Assembly: GCA_964223495.1 (NCBI GenBank)
Contig: CAXQGL010000076.1
Span: 20,364-84,363, forward strand
Reading direction: 5' to 3'
Origin: UBA8752 sp964223495
GTDB lineage: Bacteria; Bacteroidota; Bacteroidia; Flavobacteriales_D; Sanyastnellaceae
DNA: 64,000 bases
This document shows positions 41,850-50,815 of the stretch, in pieces. The notes under the pieces were generated by a model. That model had not been told where the DNA came from and ran no database searches. It worked only from the letters and a program-made list of their open reading frames with translations. The first letter of the stretch is position 1, and each line of letters starts with the position of its first letter. A program made the position numbers and the translations under genes.

Positions 41850-42883
41850 CCCGGAATCGAACACCATCCAAAAAGTGGTTGGCGATTGCGGGCGCGATGG
41901 TGTCCGGGATTGCCCTCTGGGGATGGAACACTGCATTCCGCCCGAACACCTTGGCAGTGGAAGGCCGGTTCATCCTGAAGGTTGGAACGCCCATTGACAG
42001 TGCCCTCCAGGATCTCGCTGATCAGGGCCGTCTCAGCAATCCGGCCAGTTTCCGTCGGTATCTCGGATGGCGCGGTTGGGATCACCCGACCGGCCTTCGG
42101 CCCGGAAGATATCTTGTGCCCGAAGGGCTTGACAATCGGGGATTGGCCAGGCTGTTGCGCTCCGGAGCAAGGGAGGCTGTCAAGGTCCGGTTCAATGCTG
42201 CGCGGTTGCCTGAAGACGTGGCTGAATCCGTCTGCGACCGGATGTCCTTCTCCGAGGAGGACCTGCTGGCCGTCATGCGCGATCCATTGGTCGCGGCGCG
42301 CAACGGAACGGATGTGGAAGGCTTCCGGACCCGTTTCATCCCGAACACCTATGAGGTCTGGTACGACCTGACCGCATCGGATTTCGTGGACCGGATGGCG
42401 CTGGAATGGAAGAAATGGTGGTCGCTGGAGCGACGGGCGCAAGCCGAATCCCTCGGTCTCGACCCGGAGGAGGTGGGCATTCTCGCCTCCATCGTCAAGT
42501 CCGAGACATCCAGGATGGACGAAGCGCCTGTCGTCGCGGGACTGTACCTCAACCGGTTGCGAAAGGGCATGCGGCTTCAGGCCGACCCCACCTTGATCTA
42601 CGCGCTCGGCGACTTTTCAATCCGGAGGGTCCTGAACGTTCACCGTGAAACCGACAGCCCCTACAACACATACATGTACCGGGGTTTGCCGCCTGGCCCC
42701 ATCAACTACCCGGAACCCGGGTATCTGGAGGCCGTGCTGAATGCAGCCGAGCACGATTTCCTGTTCATGTGCGCGAAAGAGGATTTCAGCGGATATCACG
42801 CCTTTGCCCGTACCAACCGGGAACACGAACGGAATGCCCGGCGATACCGCAAGGCCCTCGATGAACAAGGCGTCTACAAGTGA
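41846..42883 (+). CDS. mltG: endolytic murein transglycosylase MltG
   Basis: 345 residues. One N-terminal membrane helix (WLAIAGAMVSGIALWGW) and a periplasmic YceG domain: GWDHPTGLRPGRYLVPEGLD, ARLPEDVAESVCDRMSFSEE, RFIPNTYEVWYDLTASDFVD, then ILASIVKSETSRMDEAPVVA with the catalytic Glu, GLYLNRLRKGMRLQADPTLI and SPYNTYMYRGLPPGPINYPE. It cuts nascent glycan strands and sets their length. Start overlaps the GNAT stop (ATGA). Confidence 0.95.
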   Translation: MTRNRTPSKKWLAIAGAMVSGIALWGWNTAFRPNTLAVEGRFILKVGTPIDSALQDLADQGRLSNPASFRRYLGWRGWDHPTGLRPGRYLVPEGLDNRGLARLLRSGAREAVKVRFNAARLPEDVAESVCDRMSFSEEDLLAVMRDPLVAARNGTDVEGFRTRFIPNTYEVWYDLTASDFVDRMALEWKKWWSLERRAQAESLGLDPEEVGILASIVKSETSRMDEAPVVAGLYLNRLRKGMRLQADPTLIYALGDFSIRRVLNVHRETDSPYNTYMYRGLPPGPINYPEPGYLEAVLNAAEHDFLFMCAKEDFSGYHAFARTNREHERNARRYRKALDEQGVYK

Positions 42884-42913
42884 CCCGCACTGAACATCCC
42901 TGACCTCCCACTG

Positions 42914-42921
42914 TATTTTTG
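42914..42921 (+). promoter_or_regulatory. -7 box for the DUF5916 gene
   Basis: TATTTTTG, exact match to TAnnTTTG, ends 8 nt before ATG 42930. Confidence 0.6.
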
Positions 42922-42929
42922 CCGTCGCA

Positions 42930-45335
42930 ATGAACGGGGGAAAATCTATCTCAGGCCCAATGCTGCTGTCGATGGTCGTCATGGCCATGGGCATGGTGAC
43001 GCCCCTCTTTGCGCAGGAATGGCCTGCCGATCTTCCGCGGAAGCCCGAGGCCATGGCCGTGCGGGTGGCCGAGCAATCCATCACGGTGGATGGTGACCTG
43101 AACGATGCCGCGTGGCAGAACATCCGGCCCGAGACCGGACTCCGTGAATTCAAGCCCACTCCTTTCGCCGAGCCCCGCCAGCATACCGAGGTTCGGTTTG
43201 CCTACGACGACCGGGCGCTGTATGTGGGTGCGCGGATGTGGGACACCCATCCTGACAGCATCCTTCACCAGTTGATCCAGCGGGACGGCGGCGGAAACAC
43301 CGACGTCTTCGGCATCTGGTTCAACTGCTTCGATGATGGGGTCAACGGGGTGCGCTTCTCCGTCACCCCCGATGGGGTGCAGTCGGACGAGCTCCTGAGC
43401 ACGGAGGGCTCGGACGGCAGTTGGAATGCCGTCTGGCAGTCGGAATGCCGCATTGACGAAAGTGGATGGGTGGCCGAATTCGCCCTGCCATGGTCGGTAT
43501 TCCGCTTCAACGATTCAGGCGACGATGCTCAACAATGGGGCATGAACTTCTATCGCTACATCCGACGGTACCGATCCGATTATGTTTGGCGCGCCATGGA
43601 CCCGAATCAGGAAGGGCTCATGAACCAAGGTGGCCTCCTCACCGGCATCCGGGGCATCACCCCGCCCCCGAGGTTCAGCCTCTATCCCTACGTGAGTTCC
43701 TATCTGGAGACGGAAGGTGGGCAGTCCGGGACCACATTGAATGGAGGTCTGGACATGAAGGTGGGCATCGGTGACGCCTTCACTTTCGACATGACGCTGG
43801 TTCCAGATTTCGGACAGGTTGTGGCGGACAACCTCGTATTGAACCTCAGCCCTTATGAGGTGCAGTTCAACGAGAACCGGCAGTTCTTCACCGAAGGCAC
43901 AGAGCTGTTCAACAAGACCGGCCAATTCTACAGCCGAAGGGTTGGCGACCGGGAGCAGCTCCTGAACGCATCCAAGGTGACGGGAAGGACGCAGGCGGGT
44001 ACGGGGCTGGGACTGCTCAATGCGCTGTCCCGGGACGCGGATGGTTCGCTGACGAATTTCTCCGTGGCCGTGGTGGACCAGAACCTGCCCAACAACGGCT
44101 ATGTCGCTTTGCAAAGTGGCCAAGTCATCCGTGGCGATGGACGGGCGGACGACTGGGTGAGCAGCATCGGCTTGCAGATGCGCGATTCCTTGCAGCGTTG
44201 GTCTTTCAAATTCATGGGAGGCATGAACCGCAATTCGGATGCCGAGGACGGCTCGGGTGAAGGCGAAACCGTCGCGGTGGAGCTCAGCCGGTTGAAGGGA
44301 AGGTTGCGCTGGACGGCAGGTCGTTACATCGAAACGCCCGAATACAACCCCAATGCGGTGGGCTTCCTAGCCGCACCGAATGAGGCCACCAGCTACGCCA
44401 ACCTCGAATACCGCATTCCCAATCCTTTCGAGGTGGCAGGCATCGGATTCAACAGCATGTCCTGGGAGCTTGAAGCCAACCGGGAAATGCTGCATACACC
44501 GCGGTCCTTCCTCGGGCAGACCTACGATCTCGAATGGCGGCTCCTGCTGGCCAGTTTCGACTTCATCAAATTCGGGGCAACGACCATGCCGTATGACGGA
44601 CGGGATTATTTCGCGACCCGTTTGGATGGCCGGTTCTGGCAGGTGCCCAAGTGGTGGTCATGGGATGCCTTCATGAGTACCGACTACCGCCGCGAGTTCG
44701 CGATGGACATCGGAACATGGAACGCCGGCGGGGCGCTTTACCCGGACTGGAAGGAACGGAATTTCCGCATCGAGCCCATCTGGCGGCCCAACGACCACCT
44801 GCGGATCAGCCACGTCTACAGCCACCAGGACAAGTTCAACGAACGCGGGTGGTCGGCGCTCTTGGACAGCCTGCCGAACGGCACCCTCCTGTCGGCCACC
44901 GAGAGCCTCTGGGCCAAGCGGAACAACTATTCCCGCACGCACGTCCTCAATGCCTCCTATGTCCTCGACAACCGCAAGGGCATCACATTCCGTTTGCGCC
45001 ATTACTGGAGTCGGGTGGAAAACGACCGGTTCTATTTCCTCGCGGAGGACGGCCTGCTGGATCCCACGGACGATGTGGTCCTCACGGACGAGGGCACCTC
45101 ACCGTATGACATCAGCTACAATGCCTGGTCCATTGACTGCGTGTTCCGCTGGATTTTCGCCCCGGGCAGCGAGCTGTCGGTGGTCTGGAAGAATCTGCTG
45201 GAGAGTCAGGGGGACATGCTGCCGGACACCTATGCCGACAACCTCGAGGATGTGCTGCGCGTCCCCCACCGCAACAGCTTTTCCTTCAAGGCCATTTACT
45301 TCCTCGATTATGCCGACCTGACCGGTCGACGCTGA
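42930..45335 (+). CDS. DUF5916 outer-membrane protein with CBM9-like N-terminal domain
   Basis: 801 residues. Signal peptide about 1-28 (ending LFA-Q). A CBM9-like domain (ITVDGDLNDAAWQNIRPETG, VRFAYDDRALYVGARMWDTH, DESGWVAEFALPWSVFRFND) is followed by the DUF5916 barrel (FNENRQFFTEGTELFNKTGQ, FYSRRVGDREQLLNASKVTG). It is a common Bacteroidota surface protein that may bind glycans or act in export; no activity is proven. It stands alone, with its own -7 box. The stop is 3 nt from the convergent M23 peptidase stop. Confidence 0.9.
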   Translation: MNGGKSISGPMLLSMVVMAMGMVTPLFAQEWPADLPRKPEAMAVRVAEQSITVDGDLNDAAWQNIRPETGLREFKPTPFAEPRQHTEVRFAYDDRALYVGARMWDTHPDSILHQLIQRDGGGNTDVFGIWFNCFDDGVNGVRFSVTPDGVQSDELLSTEGSDGSWNAVWQSECRIDESGWVAEFALPWSVFRFNDSGDDAQQWGMNFYRYIRRYRSDYVWRAMDPNQEGLMNQGGLLTGIRGITPPPRFSLYPYVSSYLETEGGQSGTTLNGGLDMKVGIGDAFTFDMTLVPDFGQVVADNLVLNLSPYEVQFNENRQFFTEGTELFNKTGQFYSRRVGDREQLLNASKVTGRTQAGTGLGLLNALSRDADGSLTNFSVAVVDQNLPNNGYVALQSGQVIRGDGRADDWVSSIGLQMRDSLQRWSFKFMGGMNRNSDAEDGSGEGETVAVELSRLKGRLRWTAGRYIETPEYNPNAVGFLAAPNEATSYANLEYRIPNPFEVAGIGFNSMSWELEANREMLHTPRSFLGQTYDLEWRLLLASFDFIKFGATTMPYDGRDYFATRLDGRFWQVPKWWSWDAFMSTDYRREFAMDIGTWNAGGALYPDWKERNFRIEPIWRPNDHLRISHVYSHQDKFNERGWSALLDSLPNGTLLSATESLWAKRNNYSRTHVLNASYVLDNRKGITFRLRHYWSRVENDRFYFLAEDGLLDPTDDVVLTDEGTSPYDISYNAWSIDCVFRWIFAPGSELSVVWKNLLESQGDMLPDTYADNLEDVLRVPHRNSFSFKAIYFLDYADLTGRR

Positions 45336-45338
45336 GGT

Positions 45339-47015
45339 TCATTCGCCCTGCAACTGGGCGAGAGTGAAAGTCCGCTGACCAATGTTCCCGCAGCGGTCGA
45401 TGGCCCACACCTTGACCTCATCCTGGTCACGCCCCACCAAAACGCCATCCGACAGCCGATGGGACAATACGCCCTTGTCCATGGACCAACGCAGCCATTG
45501 GTCTCCGCAACGCCCTTCCCACCGGGCAATGCCGGACAGGTCGTCCTCCACCTTCACGGTCAGGATGCCGTCCTGCAATTCAGGCGCATCGAACAAGGGA
45601 GGCAGGGAATCCGACCGCACCTCGAATGGTCCGAAGCGGTCCAGCTTGACCTTCAATTGCCCGCTCTGCTCGTCTGCCACCCACGTCCCCACCACCTCAT
45701 TTTCCTCATCCACAGCACAGAGGACGAGCGGCTCTCCGGATCCGGCGAACTCCTCCGGCACGGGTACGGTCAAGGTGAAATCCGAGCGGGTGACACGCGC
45801 CTCGCTCAGGACGTGGAAACGGTCAGCCTCCTGGTCGTCCTCAATGTCCACGACCGCATTGCCGTAGAGGGCGCGTGCAGGCATGTCCACCACCACACGC
45901 CCGACCGCCAGCTGGTGGCCCTTCCTGAAATCCAGGGGTACGGCGGAGCGTCCCTCCTCGGCGGCGGTGACCAGAGAGTCACCATACAGCTTCATCACCG
46001 CACGCGTCTCGTTTCCCGCCATGTCAAGGAGTCCCACCTCCAACAATGCGGAATCCCCTGGCGCAAGGGTCCAGGCTTCCGCGGACCGCAATCCCTGGTA
46101 AATGTCCAATCTGTTGCCGGGAAGGCGCTGGATGCGGTGAACCCGCGATTTGCGGTCCTGCCATTGCGCCAAATCGATGTGGGCGGAAACATCGCCGTTG
46201 GTCGAAAAACTCAGGGTATCCATGCGGTGGCGATAGACGAGGCTGTCATCCAACCACACATCGACGCCGTAGGGGCCGTGCGTGAAGGGCTCACCGTCGA
46301 GGCGGTCGAATGCCTCCACGCCAACCGTAAAGGTGCCGGCTACCCTAACGCCCTCCCCATAGGCCGGAGTCCAACGGAACCGCTCCGGCTGCCCCTCGAC
46401 GGTGGCGCCTTCACCAGGCACCACCCAAACCCCTCGGAATTCGGGTGGCACCCGGTCTTCCGACATGGATTGCCCGGAGAAGACCCACTGCAGCGGATTG
46501 ATGGGGAACTGGGTCCGGGTATCGCGCACCTCGAAGTGCAGGTGCGGGCCGAAACTGCCTCCTGAATTGCCGCTCCAACCGATGGTATCCCCAGCAGCAA
46601 ATCGAAAGGTGCTGTCCGGGCGGCCGTCATATGCCCATCGCTCCTTGGCATATTGATGTTGCATGAGCCAGTCCTCAATGGCCGGATGAAACGCCGAAAG
46701 GTGCCCATACACGGTCGTCAGACCCTCTCCATCGAGATAGAGGGCCAGTCCATAGCCGCGGTCGGACACCTTGATGCGGGAGATGGCACCATCCTGGGCC
46801 GCCAGTACCGGAATGCCCTCCCGGCCTTCGGTGCGGATGTCCATGCCGGTGTGGAAATGCCCGGTTCTGATCTCTCCGAAATTTCCGCTGAACTGCAACG
46901 GAATGGACAGGGGAGAATGCAGGGTATCCTGTCCTGCAGCTCCCTGGATCATACCCACCCATACCACCAGCAGCATTGCCGTCCTGCCACAATGCTGATT
47001 CATTCCCTGCCTCAT
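45339..47015 (-). CDS. M23 family metallopeptidase
   Basis: 558 residues. Signal peptide up to about residue 29 (IQGAAG-Q). Zinc peptidase domain (about 40-180): GEIRTGHFHTGMDIRTEGRE (HxxxD), YGLALYLDGEGLTTVYGHLS and SGGSFGPHLHFEVRDTRTQF (HxH). A beta-rich region of about 370 residues follows, perhaps Ig-like repeats. It probably cuts peptidoglycan cross-bridges or acts as an LytM factor. ATG 47015 lies 5 nt after a TAATTTG box; ATG 47003 is the alternative. Divergent from the zapA operon. Confidence 0.9.
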   Translation of the reverse strand: MRQGMNQHCGRTAMLLVVWVGMIQGAAGQDTLHSPLSIPLQFSGNFGEIRTGHFHTGMDIRTEGREGIPVLAAQDGAISRIKVSDRGYGLALYLDGEGLTTVYGHLSAFHPAIEDWLMQHQYAKERWAYDGRPDSTFRFAAGDTIGWSGNSGGSFGPHLHFEVRDTRTQFPINPLQWVFSGQSMSEDRVPPEFRGVWVVPGEGATVEGQPERFRWTPAYGEGVRVAGTFTVGVEAFDRLDGEPFTHGPYGVDVWLDDSLVYRHRMDTLSFSTNGDVSAHIDLAQWQDRKSRVHRIQRLPGNRLDIYQGLRSAEAWTLAPGDSALLEVGLLDMAGNETRAVMKLYGDSLVTAAEEGRSAVPLDFRKGHQLAVGRVVVDMPARALYGNAVVDIEDDQEADRFHVLSEARVTRSDFTLTVPVPEEFAGSGEPLVLCAVDEENEVVGTWVADEQSGQLKVKLDRFGPFEVRSDSLPPLFDAPELQDGILTVKVEDDLSGIARWEGRCGDQWLRWSMDKGVLSHRLSDGVLVGRDQDEVKVWAIDRCGNIGQRTFTLAQLQGE

Positions 47016-47020
47016 GTTCG

Positions 47021-47027
47021 CAAATTA
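47021..47027 (-). promoter_or_regulatory. -7-like box for the M23 peptidase gene
   Basis: TAATTTG on the minus strand, 5 nt before ATG 47015. Confidence 0.4.
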
Positions 47028-47060
47028 CCCCGACCGTGTCGTCCCGAGGATTCCAACGGT

Positions 47061-47068
47061 TAAATTTG
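47061..47068 (+). promoter_or_regulatory. -7 box for the coiled-coil/zapA/rny operon
   Basis: TAAATTTG, an exact TAnnTTTG match, ends 5 nt before GTG 47074 and so decides that start. Confidence 0.6.
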
Positions 47069-47073
47069 AGTTC

Positions 47074-47415
47074 GTGGAAGAGAACCGGCATCCTGACATC
47101 GCCCTGCTGGGAGATGTGCTCGAAGACATCAAGAAGAGAACGGCAGGATTGATTGCAGAGCGCAATCGACTGTCCGAAGAGAATGCCCGCTTGGCGGACC
47201 GTGTGCAATCCCTTGAGCTCCAGCTTGCTTCGTGTACGGAGCAACAAGTTCAGGCCGCCTCAGTCGCCGCACCTCCTCCCGTCACCCCTACTGCCCCCTC
47301 CTCCAACCCGGCCGTCGGCGAACGCATCCGTGCTCTTGTGGAAGAAATCGATGCCTGTATCGCCCTCATGCCCCATACACGGGAAATGGCCAACGCCGAG
47401 ATCCTCACCGCATGA
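47074..47415 (+). CDS. small coiled-coil protein upstream of zapA
   Basis: 113 residues. A strong coiled coil (IALLGDVLEDIKKRTAGLIA, ERNRLSEENARLADRVQSLE) is followed by an Ala/Pro/Thr-rich linker and a short C-terminal helix (RIRALVEEIDACIALMPHTR). The fold resembles ZapB- or SlyX-like division helpers, but I cannot assign a family. GTG 47074 is chosen because the TAAATTTG box sits 5 nt upstream; an ATG at 47014 would overlap the divergent gene's start. It overlaps zapA by 4 nt (ATGA), so a role with ZapA in cell division is a reasonable inference. Confidence 0.75.
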   Translation: MEENRHPDIALLGDVLEDIKKRTAGLIAERNRLSEENARLADRVQSLELQLASCTEQQVQAASVAAPPPVTPTAPSSNPAVGERIRALVEEIDACIALMPHTREMANAEILTA

Positions 47416-47741
47416 ACGAGTCCTCCATTCAGGTCACCATCGCAGGCCGCACCTATCCCCTGACCGTCGCTGACGGGGAAGCGGGAAGCGTGCGCGATGC
47501 GGCAGGCAGGATCGACGAGCTCGTCCAACGGTTCCAACGGGACTATGGCGTCTCGGACCGACAGGATCTGCTCGCCATGGCAGCCTTGCAGCTCCTGAGC
47601 GATACGGCGAATGTTCAGCAGGATGTGCCCGCCCCGGACCGAGGCGTGCCTTCCGAGGTATTCGATGGATTGGAAGAAGTCCGTTCCCTGCTCGTGCAGG
47701 CGGGCATCACCCCGGAGGAAGGGCAGGGATCAACACCCTGA
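47412..47741 (+). CDS. zapA: cell division protein ZapA
   Basis: 109 residues. N-terminal ZapA fold: SIQVTIAGRTYPLTVADGEA, SVRDAAGRIDELVQRFQRDY and DLLAMAALQLLSD, then a helical C-terminus (EVFDGLEEVRSLLVQAGI). It bundles FtsZ protofilaments at the division ring. ATG 47412 overlaps the preceding gene by 4 nt, and rny starts 4 nt after its stop, as in other Bacteroidota zapA-rny pairs. Confidence 0.9.
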   Translation: MNESSIQVTIAGRTYPLTVADGEAGSVRDAAGRIDELVQRFQRDYGVSDRQDLLAMAALQLLSDTANVQQDVPAPDRGVPSEVFDGLEEVRSLLVQAGITPEEGQGSTP

Positions 47742-47745
47742 CCCC

Positions 47746-49287
47746 ATGGACCCCATACCCTATATCATCGGCGCACTGGCCGGACTCATCGTTGGAGGAG
47801 GCATTGCCTATGTCCTCCTGAACCGCGTTCTGCAAGGAAAGGCTGCACAGGTCATCAAGGAAGCTGAGCAGAAAGGCGAGAACATCAAAGAGAAGAAAAT
47901 CCTGCAGGCGAAGGAGAAGTTCCTCAAGCTCAAGGAAGAGCACGGCAAGGAGATCAAATCCCGCAACTCCAAGGTGCAGGCACTGGAGGACAAATTGAAG
48001 AACCAGGAGCGCAACCTGAAGCGCGACGAGCAGCAGCTCGGTGACCACCGCAAGCGGTTGAAGCGCGACGAGGAAACACTGCAATCCAGACTCAAGGCCA
48101 ATGAGGCCAAGGGCAAGGAATTGGAGAAGACGCAGGCGCAAGCCGCCAAGTTGCTGGCCGAAGCCGCCGGCATGTCGGTGGACGCCGCCAAGGAGGAACT
48201 CAAGGATCAAATCCTGGGTGACGCTCGGGCGATGGCTGCGCAACAGGTGCAGGACATTCTGGACGATGCGCGGGCCAGGGCCAACCAAGACGCCAAGAAG
48301 GTGGTCATCCAGACCATACAGCGGGTGGCCACTGAGCACGCCATCGAAAACAGCGTTTCGGTCTTCAATATCGGCAGTGACGACATCAAGGGCCGCATCA
48401 TCGGCCGCGAGGGACGGAACATCCGTGCACTGGAAGCTGCTACCGGTGTGGAGTTCATTGTGGACGACACTCCGGAAGCGATCATCATCAGCTGCTTCGA
48501 TCCTGTCCGCCGAGAGATTGCCCGACTGAGCATGCACCAGCTCGTGAGCGACGGGCGCATCCACCCGGCGCGCATCGAGGAAGTCGTTGCAAAGACCTCG
48601 AAGAAGATCGAGGAGGAAATCCTCCAGACCGGCAAGCGCACGGTAATCGACCTCGGCATACCGAACATGTCCAACGCCCTCGTCCGCATGGTGGGCCGGA
48701 TGAAGTACCGTTCCAGCTATGGACAGAACCTCTTGCAGCACAGCCGTGAGGTGGCCAACCTCTGTGCGACCATGGCAGCGGAACTGGGGCTCGACACCAA
48801 GGCCGCCAAGCGTGCGGGACTGTTGCACGACATCGGCAAGGTGAGCGATGAGGAAAGTGAACTGCCGCACGCCATCCTCGGCATGAAGCTGGCTGAGAAG
48901 GCCGGGGAACGCCCCGATGTGTTGAATGCCATCGGAGCCCACCACGACGAAATCGAGATGACTTCCCTGATTTCTCCCATCGTCCAGGTCTGCGACGCGA
49001 TCTCAGGAGCCCGGCCGGGCGCGCGCCGTGAGGTGGTGGAGAGCTACATCCAACGCCTGAAGGACCTCGAGAACATCGCCTTGGAACAGCCGGGTGTGAC
49101 GCAGAGTTACGCCATCCAGGCAGGCCGGGAGCTTCGGGTCATGGTGGAGAGCGACCAGGTGAACGACGAGATGGCCGAACAGATCAGCTTCAACATCTCG
49201 CAACGCATCATGAACGAGATGACCTACCCCGGACAGGTAAAGGTGACGGTCATCCGTGAGACACGGGCCGTGAGCGTGGCCAAATGA
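47746..49287 (+). CDS. rny: ribonuclease Y
   Basis: 513 residues. N-terminal membrane helix (IIGALAGLIVGGGIAYVLLN), long coiled coil (about 40-200), KH domain (VFNIGSDDIKGRIIGREGRN) and HD domain (about 325-420) with LLQHSREVANLCATMAAELG, LLHDIGK and AIGAHHDEIE. It is the membrane-bound endonuclease that starts mRNA decay. ATG 47746 gives the canonical membrane start. It overlaps the flippase gene by 4 nt. Confidence 0.96.
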   Translation: MDPIPYIIGALAGLIVGGGIAYVLLNRVLQGKAAQVIKEAEQKGENIKEKKILQAKEKFLKLKEEHGKEIKSRNSKVQALEDKLKNQERNLKRDEQQLGDHRKRLKRDEETLQSRLKANEAKGKELEKTQAQAAKLLAEAAGMSVDAAKEELKDQILGDARAMAAQQVQDILDDARARANQDAKKVVIQTIQRVATEHAIENSVSVFNIGSDDIKGRIIGREGRNIRALEAATGVEFIVDDTPEAIIISCFDPVRREIARLSMHQLVSDGRIHPARIEEVVAKTSKKIEEEILQTGKRTVIDLGIPNMSNALVRMVGRMKYRSSYGQNLLQHSREVANLCATMAAELGLDTKAAKRAGLLHDIGKVSDEESELPHAILGMKLAEKAGERPDVLNAIGAHHDEIEMTSLISPIVQVCDAISGARPGARREVVESYIQRLKDLENIALEQPGVTQSYAIQAGRELRVMVESDQVNDEMAEQISFNISQRIMNEMTYPGQVKVTVIRETRAVSVAK

Positions 49288-50774
49288 GCAACGCCCCGGA
49301 AGGCCGCCTTGCCCGCTCCGTGAGCTGGCAGACCCTGAATGTCGGGTTCCAGGTGCTCTTCCAATTGGCCTTCATCAAGGCCCTCTCCATCTTCCTCACC
49401 GAAGCGGAATGGGGCATCATCGGCATTGCCCTCGGCATCATCGGCATCATCGAGATCTTCGCCCAGTTGGGTGTCGGTCCCTCGCTCATCCAACGCAAGG
49501 ACCTCGCCGAGGACCAGATCTCCTCAGCCTTTTGGGTTTCCCTCCTGCTTGGACTGCTCTTCGGTGGAACCACCTATGCCATGGCGCCCCACATCGCGGC
49601 GTTCTACCACAGGGCGGACCTCATCCCCCTGTTGCGCTTCATCGCGTTGAGCTTCCCCCTGGCCGGTTTGGCACTCGTCCCCCGCTCCATCCTGATCCGC
49701 AGGATGGATTTTCGCAGCCTGTTCTGGTCCTCCTTCATCGCCATGCCCATAGGCAATGGCCTAATCGGGATCCTGGCCGCCTGGAACGGCTGGGGCGTCT
49801 ATGCCTACGCAGGGGCGTTGCTCGCCCAGAATGCCCTGCTCGGACTGAACTATTGGCTGCGTGCCGGGGTGAGGATCAAGGCCCCCACCTTCGCCCCTGC
49901 CCGCCCCCTGTTCCGCTATGGCGCCACGAGCACCGTATTCAACTTCCTCAACTACGCGGCATCCCGTCTCGACGTCCTGGTGCTCGGTCGATTCCTGCCC
50001 GAAAGCCGGAATGCGGACCAGGGCATCTACGACCGCTCCAACTACATGATGACCTTGCCCATCACGGTGCTGGGGAAGCTGTCGGACAGCGTGCTGTTCA
50101 GTAGCATGAGCGGGGTTCAGGATGCCCGCGAGAAACTCCGTGACATCTTCCTCGGTGGCCTTTATTTCACGGCGTGTCTCGTCTTTCCAGGAGTCGTCCT
50201 GCTGGAACTGTTCACCGAGGAATTCGTTTTGGCCCTGCTCGACGAAAAGCTGCTGCCGACCGTCCCCATCATCCGCATCCTCTACACTGCGGTCTTCCTC
50301 CGAAGCTGGATCAAAGTCTGTGATGCTGTGGTGCGCGCCACCGACATGATCGTTTCCGCCTCGGTCGTCAAGGCCGCCTTCTGCGCCGGCCTGGCGATCT
50401 CGGCTTATTTCGGTTACCATCATGGTTTCAAGACCCTGGCCTGGGGCGTGGTCCTGTCCACGTTCCTGCAGGCAATGGCCATGCTCATGCTGGCCGGTCG
50501 CAGGCTCGAAACAGGCGCAGGGGCCATCCTCTCCATGGCGCGCCCTGGACTGATCCTCGGACTCGTGACCTTGTCGGCTGCATTCCCCGCTACGCTGCTC
50601 AGCGATGTGCATTGGCTGCTGCGGCTCCTGGTGGGCGTGCTTTCAGCCGGCATCGGATGGCTGGCTTGGGCATGGTGGTTCCCCGCATCACTGCGCCAAG
50701 GCCCCCATGACCTGCTCGCCCAGATTGCAGGCCGCATTCCAGTAGCGGCCCTGAAGCGGCGTTGGACACCCTGA
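49284..50774 (+). CDS. oligosaccharide flippase (Wzx/MATE-like polysaccharide transporter)
   Basis: 496 residues with about 12-14 hydrophobic segments. Polysaccharide_synt-type features: RSVSWQTLNVGFQVLFQLAF, WGIIGIALGIIGIIEIFAQL, GVGPSLIQRKDLAEDQISSA, FRYGATSTVFNFLNYAASRL, LDVLVLGRFLPESRNADQGI and YDRSNYMMTLPI. It would flip lipid-linked glycan units across the inner membrane and could serve the sugar transferase at 13.7 kb and the export protein at 41 kb. Translationally coupled to rny by ATGA, although the functions differ. Confidence 0.9.
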   Translation: MSNAPEGRLARSVSWQTLNVGFQVLFQLAFIKALSIFLTEAEWGIIGIALGIIGIIEIFAQLGVGPSLIQRKDLAEDQISSAFWVSLLLGLLFGGTTYAMAPHIAAFYHRADLIPLLRFIALSFPLAGLALVPRSILIRRMDFRSLFWSSFIAMPIGNGLIGILAAWNGWGVYAYAGALLAQNALLGLNYWLRAGVRIKAPTFAPARPLFRYGATSTVFNFLNYAASRLDVLVLGRFLPESRNADQGIYDRSNYMMTLPITVLGKLSDSVLFSSMSGVQDAREKLRDIFLGGLYFTACLVFPGVVLLELFTEEFVLALLDEKLLPTVPIIRILYTAVFLRSWIKVCDAVVRATDMIVSASVVKAAFCAGLAISAYFGYHHGFKTLAWGVVLSTFLQAMAMLMLAGRRLETGAGAILSMARPGLILGLVTLSAAFPATLLSDVHWLLRLLVGVLSAGIGWLAWAWWFPASLRQGPHDLLAQIAGRIPVAALKRRWTP

Positions 50775-50800
50775 TGTCCGGCATGTCCATGCACAGCGGC

Positions 50801-50808
50801 TATTTTTG
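50801..50808 (+). promoter_or_regulatory. -7 box for the DUF4476-like gene
   Basis: TATTTTTG, exact match, ends 7 nt before ATG 50816; it supports this start over the in-frame ATG at 50774. Confidence 0.55.
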
Positions 50809-50815
50809 CCGCCCG

